From Cudoniella acicularis (Eukaryota; Ascomycota; Leotiomycetes; Helotiales; Helotiaceae): a DNA stretch of 43,028 bases. The notes under the pieces were generated by a model that searched no databases, was not told the origin of the DNA, and worked only from the letters and a program-made list of their open reading frames with translations. Position numbers and translations under genes: made by a program. The stretch covers positions 1 to 43,028 of the forward strand of contig JAAMPI010000329.1 of the NCBI GenBank assembly GCA_013054445.1, written 5' to 3'. Shown here piece by piece: positions 1 to 9,929 of this stretch (the stretch's first letter is position 1; each line of letters begins with the position of its first letter).

Positions 1-1297
1 ACGAAATCCATTATTCCCCCACCTCAGCGTCTAATACTGTGCGATTTGCGAGTACCTGCACAGTAGAGGGTCTGAGAGAGGGGTTTGATCTTTCTCATGA
101 GTCGTGACTATCCCTGGCCGTTGCTTGTTTGCTTTTCTGTATGTTTTCCTGGCGGTTTTGCGAATTTGATGTGATTACGCAGTCAATAATTTCAAGGGAG
201 ATTTTCACTCACAGAATCTCCCCAGAGTCAAGGTTTGCTCAGGCCGGGTAATTTCGAGGTCTCCATCCCTCAAGTTCGTGGAAGCTCCCGAATTCCGGTC
301 CGCAGCTAGGCTGTCGCCACCATCGCCAAGTCGCTGTCAGTGAGCAAAAACCAACTCCCCCCCCTGCATGCTGCGCTGCAGTGCGATCAAGTTGACCTGA
401 TCCGTAATCTCGTCACTAAACATAAAACATTCCACCGTGTCCAGCTCACCAATCACGCAATGAAGCCCTCCAAAAACCCAGACGATCGGGCTTTCCCCTG
501 AGCGCCACGCCGCGTCGCGGTGTTGGCACTGTTGGCGGCTTGCTGCCATGCTGGCTCTGGTACCTGAATTTAGGAGCCGGGACAGGGGCCGAAGCCTTCG
601 TCTATCAGCAATCTTTTCCTCGAAGCGTCGTTTCAGGTACAACACCCAGCACCCGCTGTCCTATAGGAAGATACCGCCGGGCTGCCAGGTGGAGCCACGC
701 CGCTGCCATGGGCATCGAAATGGGACGAACAGACCTTGCGGATGCGTGCTCCCTGCTCCCAAGCTCCCAAGGAACAAAAGGGATCTCCGCGTGTAAGTGC
801 GCTGTACAGGCACCTTGGTGAGATTCACAGGGCAGGTCTCGGTCTCCCTTCCAACTGAGCGTGCAGCACCCTTGGACCTGACTAGATGAAGTTGATAACA
901 CCGGCCGCCGTCGTGGGCTAGCAAATGAGAGTGAGCCGGGCTAGCGAGGGGACCCATACATAAGATCCCTAAGGATCCCACATGGCCGCTCCTTTTCCCT
1001 TCCTTACCACCACCACTCTTTAAAGGTACTACTTTACCTTCACGCTCTCTCTTCAATCGCCCTTTGCAAGGCTGCGCTGGACCATCACACTCTTTTTTGA
1101 CAATTCGCTCTTTTGACTTTCTTGCTGTTATTGTGCTATTCATCCTCAATACCACGCCAGTCAAACACAACAAGCCCACATTCATTGATTGAATCCCATT
1201 CAGCTCCTCGCAGAAGCAAGCAACCACAAGGCCATATTATAGCCATACAGTCTTCAATCTCAGCAATCAACGCGCCTACATTCTAAGCAAACTCAAT
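1..1297. other. Intergenic region and GH128 promoter/leader
   Basis: I see no convincing gene in this stretch. Open frames on either strand are short and overlap one another without recognisable motifs. The last 250 bases are pyrimidine-rich with many CAA and CTC runs, as in fungal 5' leaders, and lead into the start codon at 1298. An AT-rich TATA-like stretch lies near 1235-1245. Confidence 0.5.
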
Positions 1298-2575
1298 ATG
1301 CGAACCTCCACACTTTCTACTATCGCCTGGTTGGCTTCGTCTTTGCTGGTCAAGGATGTTGTTGCCGGTCGATTCGATGCACGAAAGAGAGATGCGATAA
1401 GGTACGATGTTGAAAACGTATGGGTCACCGAGGAGGTCACAGTGACCAAGGAGCCAGATGGATCTTACAAGACTGGCGAGCCAGTTCCAATCGCTACAGT
1501 TACAATTAACGGAGAGACAACAATTGGCGTCCCTTCTTCGGCTGCCCCAGCAACCTCCGCCGCCGCATCAACTCCAGTAGTTGTTCCATCCTCTCAAGCA
1601 CCTGCATCTAGCGCTCCAGCCTCGAGTGCCCCAGCTTCGAGCGCTCCAGTGGTAGATGCCAAGCCAGCTGTAACATCAAGCTCTGCTGCAGTTTTCATTG
1701 AGAAACCCAGCTCTACACCAGTCGCAAAGCCAACCACCTCTTCAACTCCAGTAGCGGTCCCAACTACCGCCCCTGCCCCAACAACTCTTCAAACCCAGCG
1801 GGCAACATCCAGTGCTGCCCCCGTCGCTAGCTCCAGCGCTGCCCCAGTTGCATCCTCTGGTGGAAAGAAGCGTGGTGTCGCCTACAACGATGCGTCTCTG
1901 ATTAGCGCCTTCACATCCGATGGAAACATCGGCTGGGCCTATAACTGGGGTTCCTCATCAGGTGGAAGCTTGCCATCAGGTATCGAATATGTTCCTCTCT
2001 GCTGGGGTTCAAAGAGTTTCTCATACTGGAGCTCCGATGCCACCAAGGCCATCGCAGCTGGATCCACTCACTTGATGTCCTTCAACGAGCCCGATTTGCC
2101 AGCCCAAGCCAATATGGATGTCCCCACCGCTGTCACCAACTACAAGGCTCAGATGATGCCCTTCTCTGGCAAGGCCACTCTCGGCGCACCTGCCGTCACC
2201 AACGGCTTGAACTCCGCAAAGACTATGGGTCTTGATTGGCTCTCCAGTTTCGTCCAGGCCTGCGACGGATGCGATATTGGATTCGTTGCCATTCACTGGT
2301 ATCAAAGCATCCCTCTCACCAACGCTATCGCCGACTTCAAGCAGCACTGCCAAGATGCCTATACCGCAGGAGGTAACAAGCCTGTCTGGGTCACTGAGTT
2401 CCAATACTTGGTCTCCGCCGATGAGAACAGCTTCCTCGAGCAGATCCTTCCTTGGTTGGATGCCCCTGAGCAAAGCTATATTCAACGATACTCCTACTTC
2501 ATGGCTGCCGATGGAAACTTGAACAGTGGCACTGGTCTCTCCATCACCGGTAACACATATGCCTCCGCATCATAA
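1298..2575 (+). CDS. Secreted GH128-type endo-beta-1,3-glucanase with Ser/Thr/Pro linker
   Basis: Intronless, 425 residues. A hydrophobic signal peptide spans about residues 1-23, followed by a Lys-Arg pair at 30-31 that could be a Kex2-type processing site. Residues about 75-190 are a low-complexity Ala/Ser/Pro/Thr linker with repeated ASSAP units, likely O-glycosylated. From about 195 to the end lies a glycoside-hydrolase catalytic core of the Asl1/GH128 type. It opens with KKRGVAYND and carries the two acidic motifs expected of the family: SFNEPD (Glu264, presumed acid/base) and VWVTEFQ (Glu367, presumed nucleophile). There is no C-terminal hydrophobic tail, so no GPI anchor is predicted. 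Characterised GH128 enzymes cleave beta-1,3-glucan. The role here, in remodelling its own wall or degrading external glucan, is inferred. Confidence 0.9.
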   Translation: MRTSTLSTIAWLASSLLVKDVVAGRFDARKRDAIRYDVENVWVTEEVTVTKEPDGSYKTGEPVPIATVTINGETTIGVPSSAAPATSAAASTPVVVPSSQAPASSAPASSAPASSAPVVDAKPAVTSSSAAVFIEKPSSTPVAKPTTSSTPVAVPTTAPAPTTLQTQRATSSAAPVASSSAAPVASSGGKKRGVAYNDASLISAFTSDGNIGWAYNWGSSSGGSLPSGIEYVPLCWGSKSFSYWSSDATKAIAAGSTHLMSFNEPDLPAQANMDVPTAVTNYKAQMMPFSGKATLGAPAVTNGLNSAKTMGLDWLSSFVQACDGCDIGFVAIHWYQSIPLTNAIADFKQHCQDAYTAGGNKPVWVTEFQYLVSADENSFLEQILPWLDAPEQSYIQRYSYFMAADGNLNSGTGLSITGNTYASAS

Positions 2576-3523
2576 ATAAAACGAATTATGTGACGACTTT
2601 CAAACCAAAATTCATTCTTTGTAAATACTTCAGCATTCTTGGTTGAGAGATGTATGATACTAGGGTAGTGGGGCATTTGGTGTTTGGGGAAGGAAGAAAA
2701 CCTTTTGCATAGAGAATCAAAGCACCTGCACATGAGCTGTATAAAAATGTCCCATTCCTCGTCGTGTCTCTTGTGCCCTGTAAAGAATGATGGCAGTTAT
2801 GTTGTGATATTTCCGGAGACATTTGAACCCTGGAATGGGTGGTGACGACCTCAAATCGAGGTTCAACCTTTTAAAGGGCGAGTTTCTTCGATGTCCTGTG
2901 AAGGTCCTACGTTATCTTGGCTGCTTCGCAAATGCCTTTTACCTATGGTCCTAGGTTGCACGACTCTTTAACTCCTCGTTTTCCTATGTTCCTGGTCCTC
3001 TGTGCGCTGCAGCGTTCTGAAAACTATCTATCTGTAGGTAACTCACAAAAACCATTTCTTAATAGATAAGTCTTGGCCTTAAGCCTCTCAAAGCCTAGAA
3101 AGGATATCGTCATCTTTGGCGCTCAGGGGACTTCAAAAGCATGGCCAGCTCTCAAAAGCAAGAGATCCGAGATGGTATGTCGTTGTGTGAAGATCTCATG
3201 TCTTGTTGCCATATTCGGCCACATATTGATGACTCATCTTGGGCACGTGAGTCAATGCCAAGACCTTTCTCGTTATCGGAGCACAAGACTTCGCGGCTCA
3301 ATAAATCCAACCCCAACTCGAAAATATCCACGCACAAGTTGGAGGCGCAGTCCACCACTCCAATAATACATAATAACCCCTATTGACAGATATTCATCCA
3401 GATTGCCAGCCTTCTGATGCCCCCTCATAAATCGCCACATCACGCGCTCTGCGTCGACGGTTTTTGATTATCACCTCTTCACACCAGTTCTCGTCAGGAA
3501 ACACAACAAGCACGCCACCCAAA
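2576..3523. other. Intergenic region between GH128 and SPT2 genes
   Basis: This holds the 3' flank of the glucanase gene and the promoter of the SPT2-like gene. No open frame has recognisable content. The last 60 bases before 3524 are CA-rich, like a leader. Confidence 0.5.
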
Positions 3524-4625
3524 ATGCCGGTATATACTCACACAGGCCAGTTTCGAGTCTAGAAATTGTGCTAACACTAGAAAAATGTGACAGATCGGTG
3601 ACCTTCTTGCTTCCATTACTGGGGAGCCCAGTCCCACACAAGCGACAGCGCCTCCGTTCCCGACAAAGCGCAAAACTTCAGATGGCGATCCCCTTCGTCG
3701 ACCAGGAGACAAGCTGCAGAGGACGGGATCAGGAACATCATCTACTGCGAACACTTCTCGACCTATAGGTCACAGTAGCCGGCCTTCAACAGTAGACACT
3801 TCCATGTCAAGAATGAAACTTGGTCCTAATGGTCGGGTTTCTTCAGCTATGAGCCCTTCCAGCTCTTCAACATTTAAAAATGGACAACCCACGCCTCCTC
3901 CAAGCGATGCGCCGGCAGTCCCAGCGAAACCCCCCAAAAAAGGATCATACGCTGAGATCATGGCACGAGGGAAGGTGGCCCAGGCTACAATGGGACAAGT
4001 GGGCAAAATCCAACACAAGAGAATAGAGAAATTACCTACCAAGAAAGAGCGAGAAGAGATGAGGGCTCAGAAATCTGCAAAGCTGCAAAAGAATATTGGA
4101 CCTGGAGGCAAGTTTCGAAATACACCGGGCGCAGCAGCAATCAACGGCAAGGCACAGGTGGTAGAAGGACGAGTCGGAGGCAAGGCAAATGGCAAACCTG
4201 CAGAACCTGTCGTTGAGAAGAAGGTCAAGAAAGCTGCGTTAGCTACGACAGGATATTCAGGAACTGCACGTCCGAGACCTGGTGCCGGCAAGTTACCATC
4301 CAAGTCATCAAGCCACGTATCTTCTTCACGTTACGATCGCGGCCCAGACAGGGACAGATATCGGGACGATCGATACTCCTCTTCAAAGCGTTATACGTAT
4401 GCAAGCGAGGAAGACGAAGAGGAAGAGGACGATGAAGAAGGTTACGCTTCCGAAGCGTCTTCCGACATGGAAGCTGCAGCCTTTGAAGTCGACGAAGAAG
4501 AAGAACTCGCTGCTCGGATTGCTAGGAAGGAGGACGCAGAGGCTTTAGCAGAGGAGAATCGACTAAAGAGAGAGAAGGCCGAGAAGAAGAGAAGACTGGA
4601 GGCTATGGCGAAGAAGAGGCGTTAA
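3524..4625 (+). CDS. SPT2: SPT2-family chromatin protein (H3-H4 chaperone)
   Basis: Model: join(3524..3529, 3594..4625), 345 residues. The start codon ATGCCG is followed at once by a 64-base intron with donor GTATAT, branch-like GCTAACAC and acceptor CAG. The second exon then reads IGDLLASITGEP in frame, the typical SPT2 N-terminus. The body is Lys/Ser/Pro-rich and contains GSYAEIMARGK. The C-terminus has a strongly acidic patch (EEDEEEEDDEEG) and ends in a charged helix rich in Lys, Arg and Glu, which is the conserved SPT2 domain that binds histones H3-H4 in known members. The likely role is nucleosome handling during transcription in the nucleus. The main uncertainty is the six-base first coding exon; without it the first ATG would be at 3804, inside the conserved frame. 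Confidence 0.85.
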
Positions 4626-5383
4626 TCCCACTATCTCTTGCCTTGAGTTACATGACGGTGCGTCAACTCCTACAACACCTCGCGGCCACCTCCACTTCTC
4701 CTCTTCTCTTCTCAGAGAAGTCATCGGTACGCACCTGGCTCAGCCAAGCAATTATCCGCCTCCGATCAAATGCAAGTGGAGTTGGCCGCAACGTGTTGTA
4801 GGAGCCAAGTTATTACGAGTCCGGAAACGAGTGATGGATTAGACGGCTTTTACTAGGAATGGGTGGTACAGTTATTGATTTTAGAAAGGGAGAGGCTCAG
4901 TCAGTTACGTTAATTGCTCGCTGCCTCCTATTGGAATTAGCGATATGGCGTTCACAGGAAACGGATTCATACAGCATTGAAGGCGTCTTCACACACACGA
5001 ACACAATCCGATCCTCGATCTTGCGATGGCAAGTCGGAAATGCTTGTTTGATTAGTTGGTTTTTGCGGATTCACCTGCTTAGTGTTATAATAGCACAAAT
5101 ATAAAAAAAAACTAGAAATATTCAGAAATCTACTTCATGAATTAAGATACTTGTAAGATGTTGCTGCTCTACCTGTGTCCCTCCTAACCCCACATTTTTC
5201 TCAGGCTCGTAGGTATATGAAAGGAAAAGCGGCATGCTACAGTTGAATTACTCAGAAAACTCTCGTCATAGGAGGAACTATTCACATTCACTCTAACGAC
5301 CCCATTCAATCCACATATAAATACCCCCCTCGAGCTCCAAGTTTCCAACCTCCTTAAGGCATTGACGACAAAACCTCACTCTC

Positions 5384-5521
5384 AATGAAATTGAACAACA
5401 ACTCACTCACCGAGAATTGCGCCACAATGAGTCCACGGTTCCGGGATCGCCTGGCTTGCCTGTTCAATTTATTTCAAGCTGGAGCAAACCTTTACTCTAT
5501 TTTGCTTGCAACAACTATTTG
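5384..5521 (+). CDS. Possible small ORF (45 codons)
   Basis: A 45-residue frame begins with MKLNNNSLTE and ends with a short hydrophobic segment before TGA. It is notable only because a TATA-like sequence and a CA-rich, leader-like stretch precede it at plausible spacing. No homology is recognised. It may be an upstream ORF of a noncoding or very long leader transcript, or chance. Confidence 0.15.
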
Positions 5522-6318
5522 ATTTATCGAGCAAAGTCGTCGTCTTTACCTCGAGCGAGCGAGCGTGAGAGAGGAAATCCGACAGAAGGGAAAGATTGAG
5601 AACCAAACACATTTGTTACGACAGCACAGCCTATTTACTTACTATCCATGTTCATCCAAATACCGAAGACTCAAAAATCAACAACAGCTACATCTTACAC
5701 GACAGCAACAGCACTTCACGGCCATCCAGTCTCCGCCCAGCCCTTTAGTCTTCCCACTTCAATCATTCGTACTTCAATAGCATGCTCCACCTAGCGACAA
5801 AACTTTACACGTAAAAGACAGTACCTAGGTGGTATCAGTAAAGCTGTCTGGTGGGACTGGAAAATCAGATTGGGTGGTTGCCTTCCTTGTTCATAGGTAG
5901 TTCGCCTTTTTATTTACTCTTACATGGGACTCCCTTTTTACTTTTGGAACAGAATATTCACCAGTCCTAGAAAAAAAAAACCAAAATAACATTCACCATT
6001 CGCCATTCCCTATTCCACATACCAACAATTTTCCCCTCACTTCTTCAACTTAGTCGAGTATTTTCTAAGCCCAAGCTCCCTCCCTACTATTAATACTACA
6101 CAGTCGCAAAATCACTCCGGAGAAAGTTGCAGCTAAATTATCTATCGAGGTAAAGAAAGCTGGCTATTTATTACGATACGTGTAAGTTACTATTATACTG
6201 TTAGTAATTATAAACCATAGAAAAAACCAGACGGAGTATCCTCGCGAACCTTCAAGCTACCTCCCAACAACAACACTTCAGACAACCACCAACCCACTAC
6301 CAGGATATCTCGTCAAAA

Positions 6319-6518
6319 ATGAGAACATACAACCGAAACTACCCTCTATTCTGTTCTGGCAAGTTTAATGTTTCTTCGAATTGCGTGCTACTTTACCATT
6401 TTGAAGTGTTTACTTAGGTGGTTCGATTTCGCGTAGCAGGCTCCATACTACAGAATACCCGGTTGTCAGTTGTGGTTTTCCTGAGTGCCAGGAAGGAATC
6501 CGAAGACCGAAGGGTTAA
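6319..6518 (+). CDS. Possible small spliced ORF with a GC-AG intron
   Basis: An ATG in good context (CAAAAATGAG) opens a 32-codon frame. If a GCAAGT donor near 6359 is joined to the TTTACTTAG acceptor ending at 6417, the frame instead continues to a TAA near 6516, giving a peptide of about 46 residues containing CGFPECQEG. Nothing is recognised, and GC donors are rare. I list it only because donor, acceptor and open frame coincide. Confidence 0.12.
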
Positions 6519-6937
6519 ACCCCCAAATGGTTCACAAATACTCAAAGTCTAATAGTAACTCACATGAGTTGTAACAAGTAGCCTTCTTGACTTCGATAAC
6601 TTAGATGTGCTTTCTGGTCAAAAAGGGGAGTGGTTTTGGTACTGTGGAGTATCATTAACAATAGGGGCCCGATACTGAGGAAATACCCTATTGAGTACGT
6701 GGGGGGATGTAAGATATTACCTAGCTAGATAAGAGCGCTTCGCTGTTTACATAATTCATCGTCATCATTCTCCTATTCCATGCGCGTGTAAACTATGTAA
6801 TATTATCGAAGATTTTGCAGTTCGTTTTGAGAAGAATGATATTTGATGACGCATTTCGAATCGGTTTGCCGACGGGTCCAAGAGCAGATGGGTGAGACGG
6901 GGGCGGTTTGGAATATTATAATCTATTCTCTTTGATA

Positions 6938-7162
6938 TCATCTATTTCCCATTATTTCTCCAATAACCATATCCCTCATCCTCTTCGGCCCCATGTAAGG
7001 CCCATACAAATGCTTAAACCCCCGTCTCTTGCTCCAGTACTTCCCAACCGGAAAGGCTTCAACAATTAACCTTGAAATCAACCTCCTGATCTTCATCCTC
7101 CTATCCTTAGTAGTACGAGTCCAGGTTCCAACCATAATCAATACCACCATGATCAATTCCAA
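6938..7162 (-). CDS. Possible membrane-protein fragment or small ORF
   Basis: A 74-residue frame starting at an ATG (7162) has a hydrophobic N-terminal helix, a basic middle (TTKDRRMKIRRLISR) and an end containing LYGPYMGPKRMRD. The open frame extends upstream to an AG at 7196-7197 that could be a splice acceptor (TGCGTGTAG). It may be the last exon of a small membrane protein, or a 3' part of a transcript shared with the SET gene, but I could not join the two in frame. No family is recognised. Confidence 0.25.
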   Translation of the reverse strand: MELIMVVLIMVGTWTRTTKDRRMKIRRLISRLIVEAFPVGKYWSKRRGFKHLYGPYMGPKRMRDMVIGEIMGNR

Positions 7163-7275
7163 AATTAGGAGAAATGCAATAGTATCCTACACGCATGCAA
7201 TGGTCCACAATAATTCGTCAATTCGGGAGTGAGTAAAACTCTCAGGCTAGGTTCGTTTTCAGATTATGCTGATGC

Positions 7276-8133
7276 TTAGCCGGTCAAAGCGTTCCATTTC
7301 TCACAGATGGCTTTCCGGATCTTCCCCCAAGAAGTCAGCTTTTTGACAGGCGTTGGGGCCTTGTTATATACGATTTCTGGCACGCGTTCGAATGGTACAT
7401 CCGGAAAGGTGCCTTCATGGGCACCTGTACATGATCCGCAACGGCATCTGAAGCCATAACCCTTTTCAATTTGTGCAAGAGCTCTGCCGAAACCACCATA
7501 AAGCATCGTGATCTCTTCTCCCTTTGTTATATCGCGAAGGGCTCGAGCTGTTCCTATACCCTTCTTTCCGTGATCCAGGTCCGCATTCGGTCTGCAGGAG
7601 TGGTTGATCTTGCTTATATCATGATAGAGTCGTCGCGTGACGTGCCCATCATCGAATGCAAAGCCATTGGCGTGAATCACGGCACTTATACCTCCTGAAG
7701 GTGGGTGCAAACTTTCCACGTACTTCCTATCCACAGGTGGCAGAGTGTCAAGTGCGAATATCAAATGTTGGATGCGTTGGGCGGGGCTTCCGAGGAAATT
7801 TGACTCTTTGATCGTAAGAAGGCAAGGCTCGGTGATTATTACGGCTCCTATAGGAATGTCTCGTGCTGCAAACATGCCCTCTCCATATTCTCCTGCCCAT
7901 TTGGTGAGATATGGAAGATCTATTGATAAAGTATTAGCGGTTACATCACGAAAGAAAGTAGAAGTCTGACATACTCTCGGAAGAAGCTACAGATTTTTGA
8001 TCTTTCGATAAGGAGGCTTTGATTGTCGTTGGACTTGGTAAGGAAACTTCAGACAGGTCAGCAGGTTATTTCCTCAGACGGGACCTATTGCTGCGATTAC
8101 TTTGACGGCTCGAGTGTTCTTCCTTGGTGTCAT
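7276..8133 (-). CDS. SET-domain protein (putative lysine methyltransferase-like)
   Basis: Model: complement(join(7276..7919, 7975..8046, 8085..8133)), 254 residues. The intron 7920-7974 is textbook: GTATGT donor, GCTAATAC branch, AATAG end. The first intron (8047-8084) would be only 38 bases, but its phase fits. The SET core is clear: GEGMFAARDIPIG, the cofactor-pocket motif NHSCRPNAD (about 146), GEEITMLYGG with the usual Tyr (about 181), and a post-SET Cys cluster CRCGSC. It resembles the short SET/SMYD-like proteins common in filamentous ascomycetes, most with unknown substrates. The 5' end is the weak point: the ATG at 8133 directly follows an acceptor-like TCTTCCAG, so an additional upstream exon is possible. 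Confidence 0.75.
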
Positions 8134-8549
8134 CTGGAAGAGATCAGTAACATTCATATACCATCGAGCAAAAATTGACTGACCACCACCCATATCTGCA
8201 TGATCGCTCGTCGTGTCAGCCATGGTCGTCGCAAAGCTAGGAAAGGAATCCGTGTTGACAATTCGTCAGGAGAGTCTGATATTGCGTGGTGCTTAACCGC
8301 GAGGAGTCGTCTGGGCGCATCAGAGCAGATTGAAGAATTGAAGAGGAACGGCCATCTTTGGAGGAAAGTGTAACGCAGGGCAATTTCGGGTCTAGTTGCT
8401 AAAGTAGAAAGGGCAGGAACAACCATACCATGACAAAAATAGGAAAGAGAACCTCTACCCACATCACCAATTTGAGAAGGAGCACTCATAATATGAGATA
8501 TGACATGAAAAGTTGTTATGTACAGTACGGGTATTGTGTCTTCTCAATA
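8134..8549. other. Spacer between SET and complex I genes
   Basis: About 415 bases between two minus-strand genes. It should contain the 3' end of the complex I transcript and the promoter or leader of the SET gene. A minus-strand open frame of 111 codons crosses it but shows no recognisable motifs. It could hide a first exon of the SET gene. Confidence 0.4.
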
Positions 8550-9205
8550 TCAACTCTCTTTCGCAGCCAATACTTTAGCCTTCCGCTCCACCTCATCTGC
8601 ATTCAGCTTCTCGTAGTGAGCGACCATTTCATCCAAACCTCTTGCGCCCTGTCCAGCAATGACATTGAATGGAGATCCAGTGTTGAATATTCTAGTCCAC
8701 CTGTCAGTTTAAATCCTCAAGCAAAGTCTAGATACACCTACTCTGGAAACCTCAAGTCTACATGCTTGGTCCCTTTCGAGCTGTGGAACAGATTCCGATC
8801 GAAAGCTGCCTGCTCAATTGCAGCAGTATGTAACGTGTTTCGTGCGGCCCATTTCTCCTTGTAGTATGAATAGCCATCGATGAACGTCGAGAGCCCTGCT
8901 GGCTTTCCATTTTTGTCGGCCCTGGATACCGCGTAAACTCCGAGAGTAATCGGGATTGCCGCCAGCACAATGAAGAATCCAGCCTGCACAATTGGTCAAT
9001 ATGCTTCCGTTTAAGAATTTGGGAGCACACTGACACCTAGATTCTCGTTTACTGGTTCAGCATGATGGTGGTGGCCATGGTCCGCGTGGTGCGCTCCATC
9101 CCCGGTCTTTCCATGATGAGCCGTCGAATATTGGCGCGCCCTCCGAGATGCAGCTGCGGGAAGACGTTCCGCAGTCTGAGCTGCCTTTCGCCGGAGTGCA
9201 ATCAT
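8550..9205 (-). CDS. Mitochondrial complex I 17.8 kDa-type accessory subunit
   Basis: Model: complement(join(8550..8691, 8742..8983, 9035..9205)), 184 residues, with introns of 50 and 51 bases (donors GTAGGT and GTCAGT) and matching phases. The N-terminus is rich in Arg and Ala and lacks acids (MIALRRKAAQTAERLP), like a mitochondrial presequence. A His-rich stretch follows (HHADHGHHHHAEPVNE), then one membrane helix (FFIVLAAIPITLGVYAVSR) and the conserved matrix or intermembrane segment with EKWAARNTLHTAAIEQAAFD, NTGSPFNV and MVAHYEK. These match the fungal NADH:ubiquinone oxidoreductase 17.8 kDa subunit family. The protein would sit in the membrane arm of complex I in the inner mitochondrial membrane. 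The start at 9205 was chosen as the first ATG in frame. Confidence 0.85.
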
Positions 9206-9395
9206 TTTGTTGTGGTTCAATTGCTCATCGAATGCGTTCAGCTCGAAGCTATGAGGTTAAAGTGATGCTGGATTGAGGTCAGAATATTAGTCAGCAAGAA
9301 GGCGGTGACCACTTTCGAACTTCCTGGTGGGCAGAATAGGTTGTTTTGGGGGTCGTCCTCAAATCAGCTATTGAGAAAAGCCACTTGTCCTTAAA

Positions 9396-9836
9396 ATGGC
9401 GACTAATAACACCCACGAATTCCTTGAGAGTTTGGAGAACTATCTCGAAAACGACCTCCACGATCCGTACGAAGACTTTAGTGACGACGAATCTCTCGCT
9501 AGTCTAGAAACTGACGACGGGCAAGACCACCCACCCGAACGGATCCTCGCGCAAGTCAAGGGCAAAAACGGGTTCATCTGGTACCTAGTGAAGTGGCAGG
9601 ATTGTCCCGTCATAAGATCGTCTTGGGAGGGTAAAGACCTATTTGCAAACTATCCTTGGATTCTGGACACCTGGTACATCGAAGTGCAAAAACAGGCGGA
9701 GGGTTTGTCAAAACCCTTGGATCTAGCTTCCTTTGATAAGGCAGTGTTTGATGCTGAAATCGCCCACACTCGAAGACGTGTCCTTCGAAGATTAAAAAGA
9801 AGATTTAGTCGTGTTCGTTCTATCATTGCCACTTGA
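9396..9836 (+). CDS. Small chromodomain-like protein
   Basis: A single exon of 146 residues. The first 45 residues are acidic. Residues about 50-98 form a chromodomain-like fold: ERILAQVKG, the core strand IWYLVKWQDCP, SSWEG and a terminal helix. The C-terminus is very basic (RRRVLRRLKRRFSRVR) and could bind nucleic acid. The first aromatic-cage position of HP1-type chromodomains appears to be occupied by a non-aromatic residue, so methyl-lysine binding is doubtful. Stand-alone chromo proteins of this size occur in ascomycetes and may derive from retrotransposon integrase tails or from chromatin proteins. The 190-base gap to the complex I gene is probably a shared divergent promoter. Confidence 0.65.
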   Translation: MATNNTHEFLESLENYLENDLHDPYEDFSDDESLASLETDDGQDHPPERILAQVKGKNGFIWYLVKWQDCPVIRSSWEGKDLFANYPWILDTWYIEVQKQAEGLSKPLDLASFDKAVFDAEIAHTRRRVLRRLKRRFSRVRSIIAT

Positions 9837-9929
9837 GATCTGGTCTCTGTTCCAGTTATTCTTAAAAGGCTCTCCAGTCCAACTCCTGTCGGTAACCATC
9901 CAGCACGATTTTCATACCTCTCGTACAAG

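Larger units (their letters stand above)
4626..6937. other. Gene-poor intergenic region
   Basis: About 2.3 kb without a recognisable protein. A TATA-like CACATATAAATACC near 5311-5324 lies 60 bases upstream of a 45-codon frame (5384-5521). A second short frame starts at 6319. Both are listed separately with low confidence. The rest is AT-rich with A-runs and pyrimidine tracts. It could hold a noncoding transcript or long leaders, but nothing here proves that. Confidence 0.4.

Noticed and set aside
661..1227. Minus-strand open frame of 188 codons upstream of the GH128 gene
   Set aside because: No motif, an odd composition rich in Gly, Lys and Arg, and it covers the leader and promoter of the glucanase gene.
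2021..2485. Minus-strand frame of 154 codons inside the GH128 gene
   Set aside because: It is a shadow of the clearly conserved plus-strand catalytic domain.
8154..8489. Minus-strand frame of 111 codons as a separate gene
   Set aside because: No recognisable domain and no leader features. At most it hides an upstream exon of the SET gene.
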